Assembly (NCBI GenBank): GCA_947468665.1
Contig: CANILH010000006.1
Location: forward strand, 1 to 63,954
Direction: 5' to 3'
Origin: Oligoflexales bacterium
GTDB lineage: Bacteria; Bdellovibrionota_B; Oligoflexia; Oligoflexales; RGVZ01
Length of the DNA stretch: 63,954 nucleotides
Program-made: the position numbers and the translations under genes
The notes under the pieces: model-generated
Database searches by the model: none
What the model saw: the letters and a program-made list of their open reading frames with translations, nothing else
Told to the model about the DNA's origin: nothing
Shown here: positions 34,938 through 43,968 of the stretch, piece by piece
How positions within the stretch are numbered: position 1 is the first letter of the stretch
Layout: every line of letters begins with the position of its first letter

Positions 34938-36749
34938 TCAAACATCCAAAGCGGTAAAATCATCAGCCTGCGTATTCTGCAACGCCTCCTCAAGAGACGT
35001 CAGTCCGGCCAGCACTTTCTTGAACGCGGCTCCGCGCAGCGTTACCAAACCTTTTTCGATCGCGACTTTCTTGATGATCTTACCGTCCTGGGTGCGGCTA
35101 ATCACGTCGCGGATATCATCATCAAAAACCAGTAGTTCATAGATACCCATCCGCTCCTTGTACCCAGCTCCCTGGCAGCGATCACAGCCGCCGCCACTTT
35201 TGTAGATCTTACGCTCCGCTAATTGCTCACGCGAGACTTCCATAGTGGAAAGGTCCCGGTCAGAGGGAACGTACGCCTCCCTGCAATGGACACAAAGCTT
35301 ACGCAAAAGACGGGTTGCCATCACGCCGAGAACAGCGGACGTAATCTGAAACGGCTGAATGTGGAAGTCCATAAGACGAGTTACGGTGGACGCGGTGTCG
35401 TTGGTGTGGACCGTGCTGAGAACCAAGTGACCGGTCATGGAAGACTGGATCGCGATCTGGGCGGTCGTCGCGTCCCGAATCTCCCCGATCATGATCACAT
35501 CGGGATCCTGACGCAAGATGGAGCGAAGGCCCTCGGCGAATCCCATGCCAACTTTATCGTTGACTTGAATCTGTCCAACACCGTTCAACTGGTACTCAAC
35601 TGGATCCTCGATAGTGAGAATATTGATATCACTTGTGTTGATGTGCATCAGTCCGGAATATAGAAGTGATGTCTTACCGCTACCTGTAGGACCGGTCACG
35701 AGAATAATGCCGTGCGACTGCTCAATCAGCGCTGTCCATTGCTGGTAGATCTCCGGATCAAGACCCATCTGGTCGAGTCGCTTGGTGCCGGATGACTTAT
35801 CGAGAAGACGCATAACGATCCGCTCACCGTGGGCGGTCGGCAGGACGGACAAGCGGACGTCGATCTCTTTGCCGGCGACCTTGATACTGATACGACCGTC
35901 CTGGGGAACGCGTTTCTCGGCGATATTCAATTTACCCATGATCTTAATTCGGGACGCGAGACTGTTTCCGTGCCGGCGGGGCACTTCCATTTTATCCTGA
36001 AGCACGCCGTCAATCCGAAAGCGAACCATAATCTCAGACTCATAGGGCTCAATGTGAATATCAGACGCCTTTTCCTTCACCGCGCGCGCGAGCAGTCCGT
36101 GCACGAGTTTGATAATAGGCTTCTCGTCATCGGAACTCTCAAGTAAGTCGCGGGCCTGGTCAAGATCCTCATCAGCGTTCAGATCCGGAACATTCAATTC
36201 ATCGATAACCTTCTGGCTCGAGTCATTGGAACGCTCATAGACCCGGTTGATCGCGTTATCGATCTGGCTGGCACTGGTGACAACCATGCTGATATTTGCG
36301 GAAATAATAAGCCGAAGATCGTCCAACGGAAAAATATTAAGCGGGTCAGCTACAGCTACCGTCACGCTGAAATCATCCCTAGCTACAGGAAGAATCTTAT
36401 TATCACGACAGAACTGAATCGGGATAGAGTCCACCAGACCCGGGTCAATATCATTGACGGGAAGTCGGTTATAATAAGGAAGATCAAGCTGATGCGCCAA
36501 CGCCCTTAGAATATCCTCTTCGGTCGCCAAATTTTTCTCAATCAGGATTTCGCCGAGCTTACTGCCCTCCTGACCCCGCTGAATTTTCAGCGCCTCATCA
36601 AGCTGCTCTTTCGTAAGACTTGTAGACTCAGTGAGAATCTCCCCGAGTGTCTTCTTCGCCATCTTTCGAAATGGAACCGTAGGCAGACTACTCCACTTTG
36701 GGGAGTCCTGCTCTATCGGCTCTATTTCTTTATTCAGTTCATCAGCCAT
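34938..36749 (-). CDS. gspE: Type II secretion ATPase GspE
   Basis: A 603-residue cytoplasmic hexameric ATPase. Two N-terminal domains (about 30-175) bind GspL. The catalytic core holds Walker A GPTGSGKT (353-360), Asp box EDPVEY (381-386), Walker B DPDVIMIGEIRD (415-426) and His box STVHTND (445-451). A zinc module with CVHC (486-489) and CDRC (522-525) is complete. It powers pseudopilus assembly. The start ATG 36749 lies 8 bases after the end of gspD; GGAG is 10 bases upstream. Confidence 0.95.
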   Translation of the reverse strand: MADELNKEIEPIEQDSPKWSSLPTVPFRKMAKKTLGEILTESTSLTKEQLDEALKIQRGQEGSKLGEILIEKNLATEEDILRALAHQLDLPYYNRLPVNDIDPGLVDSIPIQFCRDNKILPVARDDFSVTVAVADPLNIFPLDDLRLIISANISMVVTSASQIDNAINRVYERSNDSSQKVIDELNVPDLNADEDLDQARDLLESSDDEKPIIKLVHGLLARAVKEKASDIHIEPYESEIMVRFRIDGVLQDKMEVPRRHGNSLASRIKIMGKLNIAEKRVPQDGRISIKVAGKEIDVRLSVLPTAHGERIVMRLLDKSSGTKRLDQMGLDPEIYQQWTALIEQSHGIILVTGPTGSGKTSLLYSGLMHINTSDINILTIEDPVEYQLNGVGQIQVNDKVGMGFAEGLRSILRQDPDVIMIGEIRDATTAQIAIQSSMTGHLVLSTVHTNDTASTVTRLMDFHIQPFQITSAVLGVMATRLLRKLCVHCREAYVPSDRDLSTMEVSREQLAERKIYKSGGGCDRCQGAGYKERMGIYELLVFDDDIRDVISRTQDGKIIKKVAIEKGLVTLRGAAFKKVLAGLTSLEEALQNTQADDFTALDV

Positions 36750-36756
36750 CTGTTAG

Positions 36757-39366
36757 TTACTCCACGGGGGGTGGTGGCGGTGGTGGTTCATCGATTACCG
36801 GGGGTGCCTCAGAGGGTGACGCTTCACCACCGCTATTAGGAGGTGGTAGCGTCTGGGGCATAGGAGCTGACATTGGTGCCGATGAGTCCAATCCACCACC
36901 GCCAAGTGTAGCGTTCATGGGGACAACAGTGCGGGACTCCATCTCGGCTTTCTTTTTGCTGCTCATGGGGTCGGTGGCAGCGTCATCGTTCAGGTAGCTA
37001 TTACGAACCTCTTCGCGACGTTTCTTCTCATCCTCATCCTTGGCATCGGGATGATATTCCCCGTCCTCGGCCTTAGGAAGCATCGCGTAAAAACGGTCAT
37101 CCTTAAATTCTTTACCATAAACATACTCTAAATACTCATCACGCTCCTTAATCTTCGACTGATAAATGGCCGCAAGGTCATCAGCGCCGTGGACCACATG
37201 GGGGGTCAGGAAGACCATCATGTTCTGTGTCGCATGCTGAATAACGCTATTGCGGAATAACCACCCAAGGAGCGGTATATCACCTAAAAGAGGTATTTTC
37301 TGGAAACTCTCAAGTTCCCCCGTTTTGACCAGACCGCTGATAACGACTGTCTGACCGGTTTTTACTGTCAGCACCTGGCCGGTTTTACGCTTCCTGACCT
37401 TGGGGAGCTGAGTGGCTTTATCAAGCTCCACCGAGCTGGCCTCGATATCGACCTTCATGGTGACATAGTTCGAGTTTGAAATCGTTGGCTTAAGCGTAAG
37501 GTTCAGATCCACGTCTTCTTTTTCCACTTTCGACACAGCCGCCCCGGTCGTGGCATTTATCTCAGCGGACCGGAAGAAAACTTTCTCCCCGACCGTGATT
37601 TTCGCCTCCTCGTTATCAGCCGTCATAATATGAGGACTTGAGAGCACCCGTGTATTCGCGTCATTCTTGATCATTTTAATCAACGCCCCGGGAGAGAACT
37701 CTCCCAAGCCAGGCACGTTGACCTTTTTCGCTGACAATAAACCGATTGTCATATCCTCAGCAAACGCGCCAGCTGACTTCTCTATGCTCGCCGTGTTGGT
37801 CGTCCCGGCCGGCGCTACCTGACTCGCGATAAGCGGAGCGAATCCCGCGCCCTGCCACGTCGTGATAACTGGATTTTGGCCCGCCTTCGCGCCGCCGAAA
37901 ATACTCGTCCCGAAGCTGAACCCATTGTCAGATGAGAGATCCAGGATATCGGCCTCAACAAAAACCTGACTGCGACGGACGTCGAGTTTACGCAGGATGT
38001 TATTGACAGACTGATATGCGGACCGACTTCCGGTAATCAGCAGGGAGTTTGAAGACTCATCGGCCGTGATTTTCACGTTGTCATCCAGCTCGGCGGCAAC
38101 AATGGTCTGGCCACCCGCCCCTGGCATACCACCAGGAATACCCGATGGGGGGCCGAACGACGGGGTCTTCTTTTTCCCACCCTGCGCAAGTGCCTGCAGC
38201 GTCGCTGCTACTTTCTTCGCGTCAGCGTAATCAAGCGGCCGAACGTGGATCGTCGCCTGACGGTTTGGATCATCAAGCTCAATATCAAATTTTTTGATCA
38301 GCCCCTGAACATCCGAGATCGTGCGGGGAGGACCAAAGACAATCACGGAGTTAGTGCGATCATCGACCATCAACTTAAATGTACCGTAACTTCCTCCGCC
38401 CGCGCTGTTAGCTTTCAGAATCTCGCTGACACGGTCATTAACTGTCTTGGCGTCAGCGTAACGAATCGGTACAAACTGAACTTGCGGCTGCTGACCCTGA
38501 ACGTCAATCAATTCAAGAATATCAAGAATGCGCCGCACTTTGTAACCGCTGTCACTAATGATCAAAGTATTTGTTTTATCGTAGGCGACGACGCTGTTCG
38601 CGGTTACGATTTTCGCGAGCGTCGACTGAATGCTTTTGGCGTCGACATATTTCAACGGAATAATCTGCGTGATAATCTCGTCTGTCAGGGGTGTCCACTT
38701 GGATCCCATGAAAGTCCGCAGATTCCCACGAACAGCCGTGCTGATAGGGACGATTTTCAGAATCTTCCCTGTCTCAACAGTTGTCAGCCTCAATACGTTC
38801 AGGGCAGACAAGAACGCCTGGTATGCCTCCTCCTTCGTAACCCTGCGTGGTGAGATAATCTGAATTTTTCCACTGACGTTGTTATCAAGAATTACATTTT
38901 TCCCGGTCCACAGGGCGACCGCGCGGACGATGTCCCGGATCTCGGTTTTCTCCGGAAAATCCATATTTACCAGTTCCTGCCCTGCGGGAACGGCGTCAGC
39001 GCCTTTTTTATCCTCAATCACCACCTGCGCGGTATCGGGAGCTATTTTTTTAACTGTGCTTTTGCGCGCCGTCTTGTCAGACGGGGCTCCACCACTAGCT
39101 GGTGGAGATAGCGAAGCCTCAGGACGAGCATCCGCCCGCTCTGGCTCTGTTGCTGGTACTGGCTGTGGAGGAGCCGGTGGAGGCTCAACAACTGGAGGAG
39201 CCGGTGGAGGCTCAACAACTGGAGGAGCCGGTGGAGCGACATTTCCCGCTTGCGTTGGAGCAGTCGCGGGAACCTTATCCTGAGCTATCGCTGAGGACAT
39301 GCCATGCCCAACCAGCATGGCCAACAAACTGACGCGGAGCTTCTCACGTACGATTTTCTTTGCCAT
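36757..39366 (-). CDS. gspD: Type II secretion outer-membrane secretin GspD
   Basis: An 869-residue secretin. After a signal peptide (cut near SSAIAQ) comes an unusual Pro-rich stretch (about residues 35-75, repeated P-P-A-P-P-V-V-E) before the N0 domain (MDFPEKTEIRDIVRAVALWT). N1-N3 domains follow (VPIRYADAKTVNDRVSEIL is one), then the secretin core (KMIKNDANTRVLSSPHIMTA, GQTVVISGLVKTGELES, IPLLGDIPLLGWLFR). It ends in another Pro-rich tail. The multimer forms the outer-membrane gate. Extra low-complexity ends make it longer than the usual 650-750 residues. No pilotin gene is next to it. Confidence 0.94.
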   Translation of the reverse strand: MAKKIVREKLRVSLLAMLVGHGMSSAIAQDKVPATAPTQAGNVAPPAPPVVEPPPAPPVVEPPPAPPQPVPATEPERADARPEASLSPPASGGAPSDKTARKSTVKKIAPDTAQVVIEDKKGADAVPAGQELVNMDFPEKTEIRDIVRAVALWTGKNVILDNNVSGKIQIISPRRVTKEEAYQAFLSALNVLRLTTVETGKILKIVPISTAVRGNLRTFMGSKWTPLTDEIITQIIPLKYVDAKSIQSTLAKIVTANSVVAYDKTNTLIISDSGYKVRRILDILELIDVQGQQPQVQFVPIRYADAKTVNDRVSEILKANSAGGGSYGTFKLMVDDRTNSVIVFGPPRTISDVQGLIKKFDIELDDPNRQATIHVRPLDYADAKKVAATLQALAQGGKKKTPSFGPPSGIPGGMPGAGGQTIVAAELDDNVKITADESSNSLLITGSRSAYQSVNNILRKLDVRRSQVFVEADILDLSSDNGFSFGTSIFGGAKAGQNPVITTWQGAGFAPLIASQVAPAGTTNTASIEKSAGAFAEDMTIGLLSAKKVNVPGLGEFSPGALIKMIKNDANTRVLSSPHIMTADNEEAKITVGEKVFFRSAEINATTGAAVSKVEKEDVDLNLTLKPTISNSNYVTMKVDIEASSVELDKATQLPKVRKRKTGQVLTVKTGQTVVISGLVKTGELESFQKIPLLGDIPLLGWLFRNSVIQHATQNMMVFLTPHVVHGADDLAAIYQSKIKERDEYLEYVYGKEFKDDRFYAMLPKAEDGEYHPDAKDEDEKKRREEVRNSYLNDDAATDPMSSKKKAEMESRTVVPMNATLGGGGLDSSAPMSAPMPQTLPPPNSGGEASPSEAPPVIDEPPPPPPPVE

Positions 39367-39412
39367 AAACGCCCACCCTTTCCGTTGATTCCCAAATTAC
39401 CGAATTCGATTA

Positions 39413-40453
39413 TCACTTAATCCGCACTGTTATGTTCAGCGGTGTCAAACCACCGCGGAGCAATTGAATCCTTACTTCCTTCTCATCCTGAAACGCCTGA
39501 TAAATCGCGAACCCCTGCTCTGCCTGTGTCATGCTTGTGTCATTAACGCGGGTAATGATATCGCCATTTTGAAATCCAACCCGCGCGAATAATGATCCAC
39601 CCTTGATCGCGAATATTTTAAAACCGTTAATTGTGCTTGTTCCCTCGACGGTATTCGGGACCAATCTGGCCGCGTCTACGATTTTACCAAATCCTGGGCC
39701 TAATTCCCCCTCTACGTACCCCGCCTCCAGCGTTATTTCTGATCCCGCGCCTGCGCCGCTGGTTGGTACTCCGCCAAAACCGTCCCCTCCTGTCGTAGGA
39801 AATCCGTCACTTCCGGCCCCGGGGGCTCCCTTGTCGAGATCTATACATTCTTTGGCGCCATTATTATTGATGATAAGTTTCTGCCGCTCGACGGCAGCGA
39901 CAGTCGCCTGGTCGTTACCATAAATAACATCGCCCACACGGTAAATATCTGCCTCTGAGTAAGCCTTATCCTTAACGGTTGCGAGCGACTTCAACCTGTC
40001 ACCGAGGAAAATGGTACCAAGCAGCTCAATGGGAAGAGAGGTAGGTGCACAAGGCGCGTCAATATCGAAATGTGCCGATTTCGCGGCGACAGCTCCGCCA
40101 AACTTCTCCTCGGGAAATTTCCCCTCACTACTGAAAATATTGCGCTCCTTGATGGCTTTCTGAATGTCACGGGCATTCGACATCACCGGGTGATCCTGCT
40201 CCGCGTGCGCCCCCTCGTCGGCTCTTATGGAGATGCGCGCACGGGCCGCGATAATATTAGAGACCATAAATTGCGCAAACAAACCACCAATGACGCTTGC
40301 GATGAGGTAAGATATGCCAACCGGCACGATGAACAGAAAAAGCCTGCGTTCAATGCGGTCAAGTCCCTCAGCCCCCTGTTTTTTGAGCCAAACCTGCAGG
40401 CGCGGCATCGCGACCGCGAGATTAACCTGCATAGTTTTGGAAATATTTTGCAT
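39413..40453 (-). CDS. gspC: GspC-type protein, copy next to gspD
   Basis: A 346-residue bitopic protein: membrane segment FLFIVPVGISYLIASVIGGL at about 43-62, a homology region with NIFSSEGKFPEE and then LLGTIFLGD (the GspC HR domain), and a C-terminal PDZ-like domain (GFKIFAIKGGSLFARVGFQN, then NGDIITRVNDTSM). GspC connects the inner-membrane platform to the secretin's N0 domain. A Gly/Ser/Pro-rich linker (GAPGAGSDGFPTTGGDGFGG) separates HR and PDZ. The upstream gene is a second GspC-like protein, 3 bases away. Confidence 0.88.
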   Translation of the reverse strand: MQNISKTMQVNLAVAMPRLQVWLKKQGAEGLDRIERRLFLFIVPVGISYLIASVIGGLFAQFMVSNIIAARARISIRADEGAHAEQDHPVMSNARDIQKAIKERNIFSSEGKFPEEKFGGAVAAKSAHFDIDAPCAPTSLPIELLGTIFLGDRLKSLATVKDKAYSEADIYRVGDVIYGNDQATVAAVERQKLIINNNGAKECIDLDKGAPGAGSDGFPTTGGDGFGGVPTSGAGAGSEITLEAGYVEGELGPGFGKIVDAARLVPNTVEGTSTINGFKIFAIKGGSLFARVGFQNGDIITRVNDTSMTQAEQGFAIYQAFQDEKEVRIQLLRGGLTPLNITVRIK

Positions 40454-40456
40454 CGA

Positions 40457-41431
40457 CTATTTCACCTTCAGATTCAGAGTCTTTGCCTGCCCAGCGCGAT
40501 TGATTTTAAAATCTATCTCGCTCTCACTTTGCATTCGCTTTAAGAGCGCGATAGACTGCCCGGCGTCGGATAGCACCACTCCATTGATCTCCTCGACAAC
40601 GTCACCGTTCTGCATTCCGGCCTTCTCAAAGAAGCTGCCCTTCCGGATCCGGTCCACGCGCCAACCCTTTAACACCCCGTCAATGATATTGGGGCTGGCC
40701 TTCGCGTCCTGCAGTACGTTCGCTAACTCAGCGGTAAGAAGCCTGTTTTTGTACTCGGCGGACACCTCAATATTGGTTCCCCTGCGTTCAAATCCGTCTT
40801 CCTTAAAAGCGTCCGGAGGTGCATCAGTAGCGTAACCCTCACCGGTTAGAGACTCCGGAGAGGTTGCTTTCTTTTTAGCACCACCTTTGCGAGTTGAACG
40901 TCTTAGCTCAACATCCAGCAACTGCGCGTATTCTCTTCGCCCCTGATTATCGATCAAAATCATGTCGGTGTGAATCTCCGCGAGCTTCGCCTCTGGTGTC
41001 AGCTGATCGCTGACCATAAACGAGTTCACGCTTTTATTTTGCGTATTCTCAACCATGACTATTCCATTGAACGGCGTCCCACCGTATATAATCCCGAGAA
41101 CCCTGAGCGGAAGTTGGGTCTTGGCCATCTGCGCACCATTCGCCGCAGAGTCAACATCTCCGGTCAAACCCTCGGAGTTGAAAATATTTCTTTCCAAAAT
41201 CTTGTCTGTCGCTACTTTGGCCTGCCCAATCGATGGCTGCAGTGTAATGCCTTGTGGGCCCACGGAGGCGGGCCGCTCAGTCTTGCTCGCTTGTGACATA
41301 AACCACCAACCTAAATATGTACTGACGACTGAGGCCATAAGGAAACTGACAATAGTCACTCCCATAGCCGTTCGCCACGGCCATGGTCTTAACCTGTCAA
41401 TGAATTTGTTGAGAGCCTCGATCTCAATCAC
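40457..41431 (-). CDS. Second GspC-type protein
   Basis: A 324-residue protein with the same architecture as its neighbour: a membrane segment at about 26-46 (VTIVSFLMASVVSTYLGWWF), an HR-like domain (ILERNIFNSEGLTGD, then LPLRVLGIIYGG) and a PDZ-like end (GWRVDRIRKGSFFEKAGMQN, then GDVVEEINGVVLS). It shares the N-I-F-x-S-E-G block and the domain order with the 39413 gene but is clearly diverged, so an old duplication. Which one contacts the secretin is unknown. GTG start at 41431 overlaps the stop region of aroK. Confidence 0.85.
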   Translation of the reverse strand: MIEIEALNKFIDRLRPWPWRTAMGVTIVSFLMASVVSTYLGWWFMSQASKTERPASVGPQGITLQPSIGQAKVATDKILERNIFNSEGLTGDVDSAANGAQMAKTQLPLRVLGIIYGGTPFNGIVMVENTQNKSVNSFMVSDQLTPEAKLAEIHTDMILIDNQGRREYAQLLDVELRRSTRKGGAKKKATSPESLTGEGYATDAPPDAFKEDGFERRGTNIEVSAEYKNRLLTAELANVLQDAKASPNIIDGVLKGWRVDRIRKGSFFEKAGMQNGDVVEEINGVVLSDAGQSIALLKRMQSESEIDFKINRAGQAKTLNLKVK

Positions 41432-41434
41432 AGG

Positions 41435-42112
41435 TCACTTTTTCCCATCTTCATGCCAACTGGCGAATCGATTTTTATCAGTTCCAAGCAGCCCTTCTGT
41501 CATCAGAATATCTTTTAAATTATGTGCAGCCATTTCTGGCGTGACATAAGAACCATCCAGCACCACATCGGCTTTAATATACCAAGGCCTTCTCTCGTCC
41601 ATCATTTTTTGAGCTCTCGCCTGAATCATATCACGCCTTTTCTCAGGATTCTCCTCGGAAACCAAATCCCTGAACAACGGTCGCTTTTCCAATTCCCCGA
41701 CATTCTTGTAAAGTCTCCGCGCGACCTCCACAGGTGATGACTGGACCCAGACGATCGGACCAATCCCGTGGGCCGCCTCTATCGCAGCATCTGAAAGCAG
41801 CCCTCCGCCACCAACGGCGATAATCTGCCCTCTCGCTGCTCGCAACTCGGACAAAACTATCGACTCAATCTCTCGAAATATGTTCTCACCATCTGTGTCG
41901 AAAATCGCCGCTATGGATTTTCTTGCCTTTCGCTCAATCAACCAATCAACATCAACAAAACCAAGCCCAGCCAACTGAGCCAGTTGCTGACCTACCGCTG
42001 TTTTTCCGCTCCCGGTTGAGCCAGTAAGCACAATGTTACCGTGCTGCCATCTCAACTCGCGTGTTTCTTTTAATTGTGAATCTCGATCATCCAATTGATA
42101 AATTTCCGCCAC
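41435..42112 (-). CDS. aroK: Shikimate kinase
   Basis: A 225-residue shikimate kinase, which phosphorylates shikimate at O3 with ATP in aromatic amino-acid biosynthesis. Walker A is GSTGSGKT (31-38), the shikimate-binding Asp is in FVDVDWLIE (Asp54/Asp56), then FREIE (79-83) and GGGG (101-104); the lid is RPLFRDLV. It has a 25-residue extra N terminus and a C-terminal extension beyond the usual ~170. It is the first gene downstream of the promoter at 42134 and lies tight against gspC, so the kinase and the secretion machine share a transcript. Confidence 0.93.
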   Translation of the reverse strand: MAEIYQLDDRDSQLKETRELRWQHGNIVLTGSTGSGKTAVGQQLAQLAGLGFVDVDWLIERKARKSIAAIFDTDGENIFREIESIVLSELRAARGQIIAVGGGGLLSDAAIEAAHGIGPIVWVQSSPVEVARRLYKNVGELEKRPLFRDLVSEENPEKRRDMIQARAQKMMDERRPWYIKADVVLDGSYVTPEMAAHNLKDILMTEGLLGTDKNRFASWHEDGKK

Positions 42113-42133
42113 TGACGAATTTTTAATACTAGA

Positions 42134-42163
42134 ACTATAATTATTTTAAAGCATTACTGACAA
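42134..42163 (-). promoter_or_regulatory. Promoter of the aroK-gsp operon
   Basis: On the minus strand TTGTCA (42163-42158), 18-base spacer, TATAGT (42139-42134), each with one mismatch. It lies 22 bases before the aroK start and is the only clear promoter seen ahead of the 16-kb operon. Confidence 0.7.
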
Positions 42164-42260
42164 ATACAGAAAGCCTCCTGGCTGATGAAATGGGGAAGCC
42201 AATGCTTTCACTGAGGAATGTTATTATTTTTTCATAAACCTCAATCAGAGCTCGGGCAAT

Positions 42261-42286
42261 GTCCCAAAATGCAGTCCCAAAATGCA
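42261..42286. repeat. 13-bp tandem duplication in the intergenic region
   Basis: GTCCCAAAATGCA occurs twice in a row (42261-42273 and 42274-42286), followed by GTCCCAA. The unit length equals that of the duplication at 6262. Confidence 0.85.
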
Positions 42287-42318
42287 GTCCCAACACAGCC
42301 GTTACTTTCAACGACAAA

Positions 42319-42340
42319 CGCCCAACCTGGTGGTCGGGCG
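42319..42340 (-). terminator. Hairpin terminator after the 42372 gene
   Basis: Minus strand: CGCCCGACC-ACCA-GGTTGGGCG followed by TTTG. The stem is nearly complete but the T-run is short. It would insulate the transglycosylase gene from the aroK promoter. Confidence 0.45.
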
Positions 42341-42371
42341 CTGAACGACTATAATATTTAAATTGTTCAGG

Positions 42372-43751
42372 TCAGGGAGTCCACGAAACCAGCTTAGCGA
42401 GGGCTGGGGCGCTGGCCCTAGCTGGGATTTTAAGCATATAGCGATCCGGAAATACGCCACCGGTTCTGAGGAACATTCGACTTATATCAGGATTATAGGA
42501 ACCCAGCAGGGCATTCGATAAATTATATTTATCTTTAACGTCATCTACCGATAAGCCGCCGACACGCACAAGATCAAAAACAAGCGGTTCCGCGGCCTTA
42601 ACCTCCGGAAAGACTTTAGGAGAATTTTTCAGCGTGGCAAGTAGCCCCAGGAATCCCGAGTAAAAATTCTTTGACGCGAATCCGAAATTGTTACCATCAT
42701 AATGATTAATCAGGGTAACAATATCCGAGGTCCCTTTTTCTCTCATCGCGCGGGCGATGCCACCGACACCGTGATTATAGGCGGTAATCGCTAGTGGCCA
42801 CTGCCCGAGAATTTTATAATTCATCGCGAGTAACTTCGCTGCAGCGCGACTGGCTTTGATCGGATCATTGCGCTCGTCGATGTCGCCAGATACGACCAAA
42901 TAATCACGTCCCGTTTCTGGCATAACCTGATATACCCCGCTTGCACCTACTTTACTGAGCGCCTGTAAATTAAATGAGGACTCAATAAAAGCGATCCGCG
43001 CGAGTTCAGGCATCAAGCCTTGTCTTTTGAATTCCGCCTCCGCGTAAGGGAGGTATTTTGGCGCGACTTCAAGACCCTTGGCGATAAACTCACGCTGGCC
43101 ACGCTGTACCCGCAAGCTTGACGCGCCAATGCTATACTTGGATTTATCCTGAATATGATCAAACAAATGCATGACGCGACGCTCAGTGGGCGAAAGAACG
43201 GCCTCATTTACAACTTTAAGCGAGGATAATTTCCACAAGATCTGCTGGTATTGGTGACGTCTTACCCCCATCCAGGGACGCATGACCCTGTCCCGGCTTT
43301 TTTCCCCGAGACCCGCGATACGTGAGCTGTCGTGAATCTCAAGCACTACCTCGGGATATGCCCCGACATGGAGAACATCCTGATTCTTTGACCATAACGA
43401 ATACACGCGACGCCAAAAATTAACGCGGCGGGCGATACCATCCGGAACGACAATACTTTCACTTACCGCGAACGACTCGCCATCGCGCCTTAGAGCGACA
43501 TCTGAGCATGCCAGATACTGGAGATCAATCTGCCCCATTCCACCGACACGAATAGGCAAACACTCATCGCCTTTCGCTACCGCACCCTTCATTCGCTCAA
43601 ATACGCTATCTTCACGGTCCATCTCGATCATTAAATTTTGGCTCACCGCCTGCTTCGCGGCGAAGATTCTGAATCCGGCTTGAAAAGAAACAAAGGCGAC
43701 AAGACCCATGAACATGACAAAGGAGATAAAAAGTCTCAAGCGGCACCCCAT
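42372..43751 (-). CDS. MltD-like membrane-bound lytic transglycosylase
   Basis: A 459-residue protein with an N-terminal membrane anchor or signal (LFISFVMFMGLVAFVSFQAG). The C-terminal SLT/GH23 domain (about 250-390) has catalytic Glu257 in ARIAFIESSFN, ASGVYQVMPETG and AYNHGVGGIARAM. It cleaves peptidoglycan glycosidic bonds; family members act in growth or in making space for envelope machines. No LysM repeats of MltD are present after the domain. ATG 43751 is chosen over a TTG at 43775; neither has a clear ribosome binding site. This is the second transglycosylase in the window, close to the T2SS operon. Confidence 0.88.
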   Translation of the reverse strand: MGCRLRLFISFVMFMGLVAFVSFQAGFRIFAAKQAVSQNLMIEMDREDSVFERMKGAVAKGDECLPIRVGGMGQIDLQYLACSDVALRRDGESFAVSESIVVPDGIARRVNFWRRVYSLWSKNQDVLHVGAYPEVVLEIHDSSRIAGLGEKSRDRVMRPWMGVRRHQYQQILWKLSSLKVVNEAVLSPTERRVMHLFDHIQDKSKYSIGASSLRVQRGQREFIAKGLEVAPKYLPYAEAEFKRQGLMPELARIAFIESSFNLQALSKVGASGVYQVMPETGRDYLVVSGDIDERNDPIKASRAAAKLLAMNYKILGQWPLAITAYNHGVGGIARAMREKGTSDIVTLINHYDGNNFGFASKNFYSGFLGLLATLKNSPKVFPEVKAAEPLVFDLVRVGGLSVDDVKDKYNLSNALLGSYNPDISRMFLRTGGVFPDRYMLKIPARASAPALAKLVSWTP

Positions 43752-43968
43752 CAACGGAAGGTAATACAACGGCAACAGCTACAACAGCGCCCCTGAAACA
43801 AGGACCCACAGGGATCATTAAGCAATCCCTATGCCCGGATAACGCCCTGATTTTACACTGAGCGCTTTGTCTACCTATGAGACATGTGTCAGGATTCTGA
43901 CAGTCTGGCGGTGAATTGACGGGGGTCGTAAACTATAGGAATACCAACCACCTTCGGAGGCCTGAGCT

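Noticed and set aside
43900..43968. Promoter of fliG
   Set aside because: TTGACG and TATAGG lie only 12 bases apart; no box pair with normal spacing or sigma54 spacing was found.
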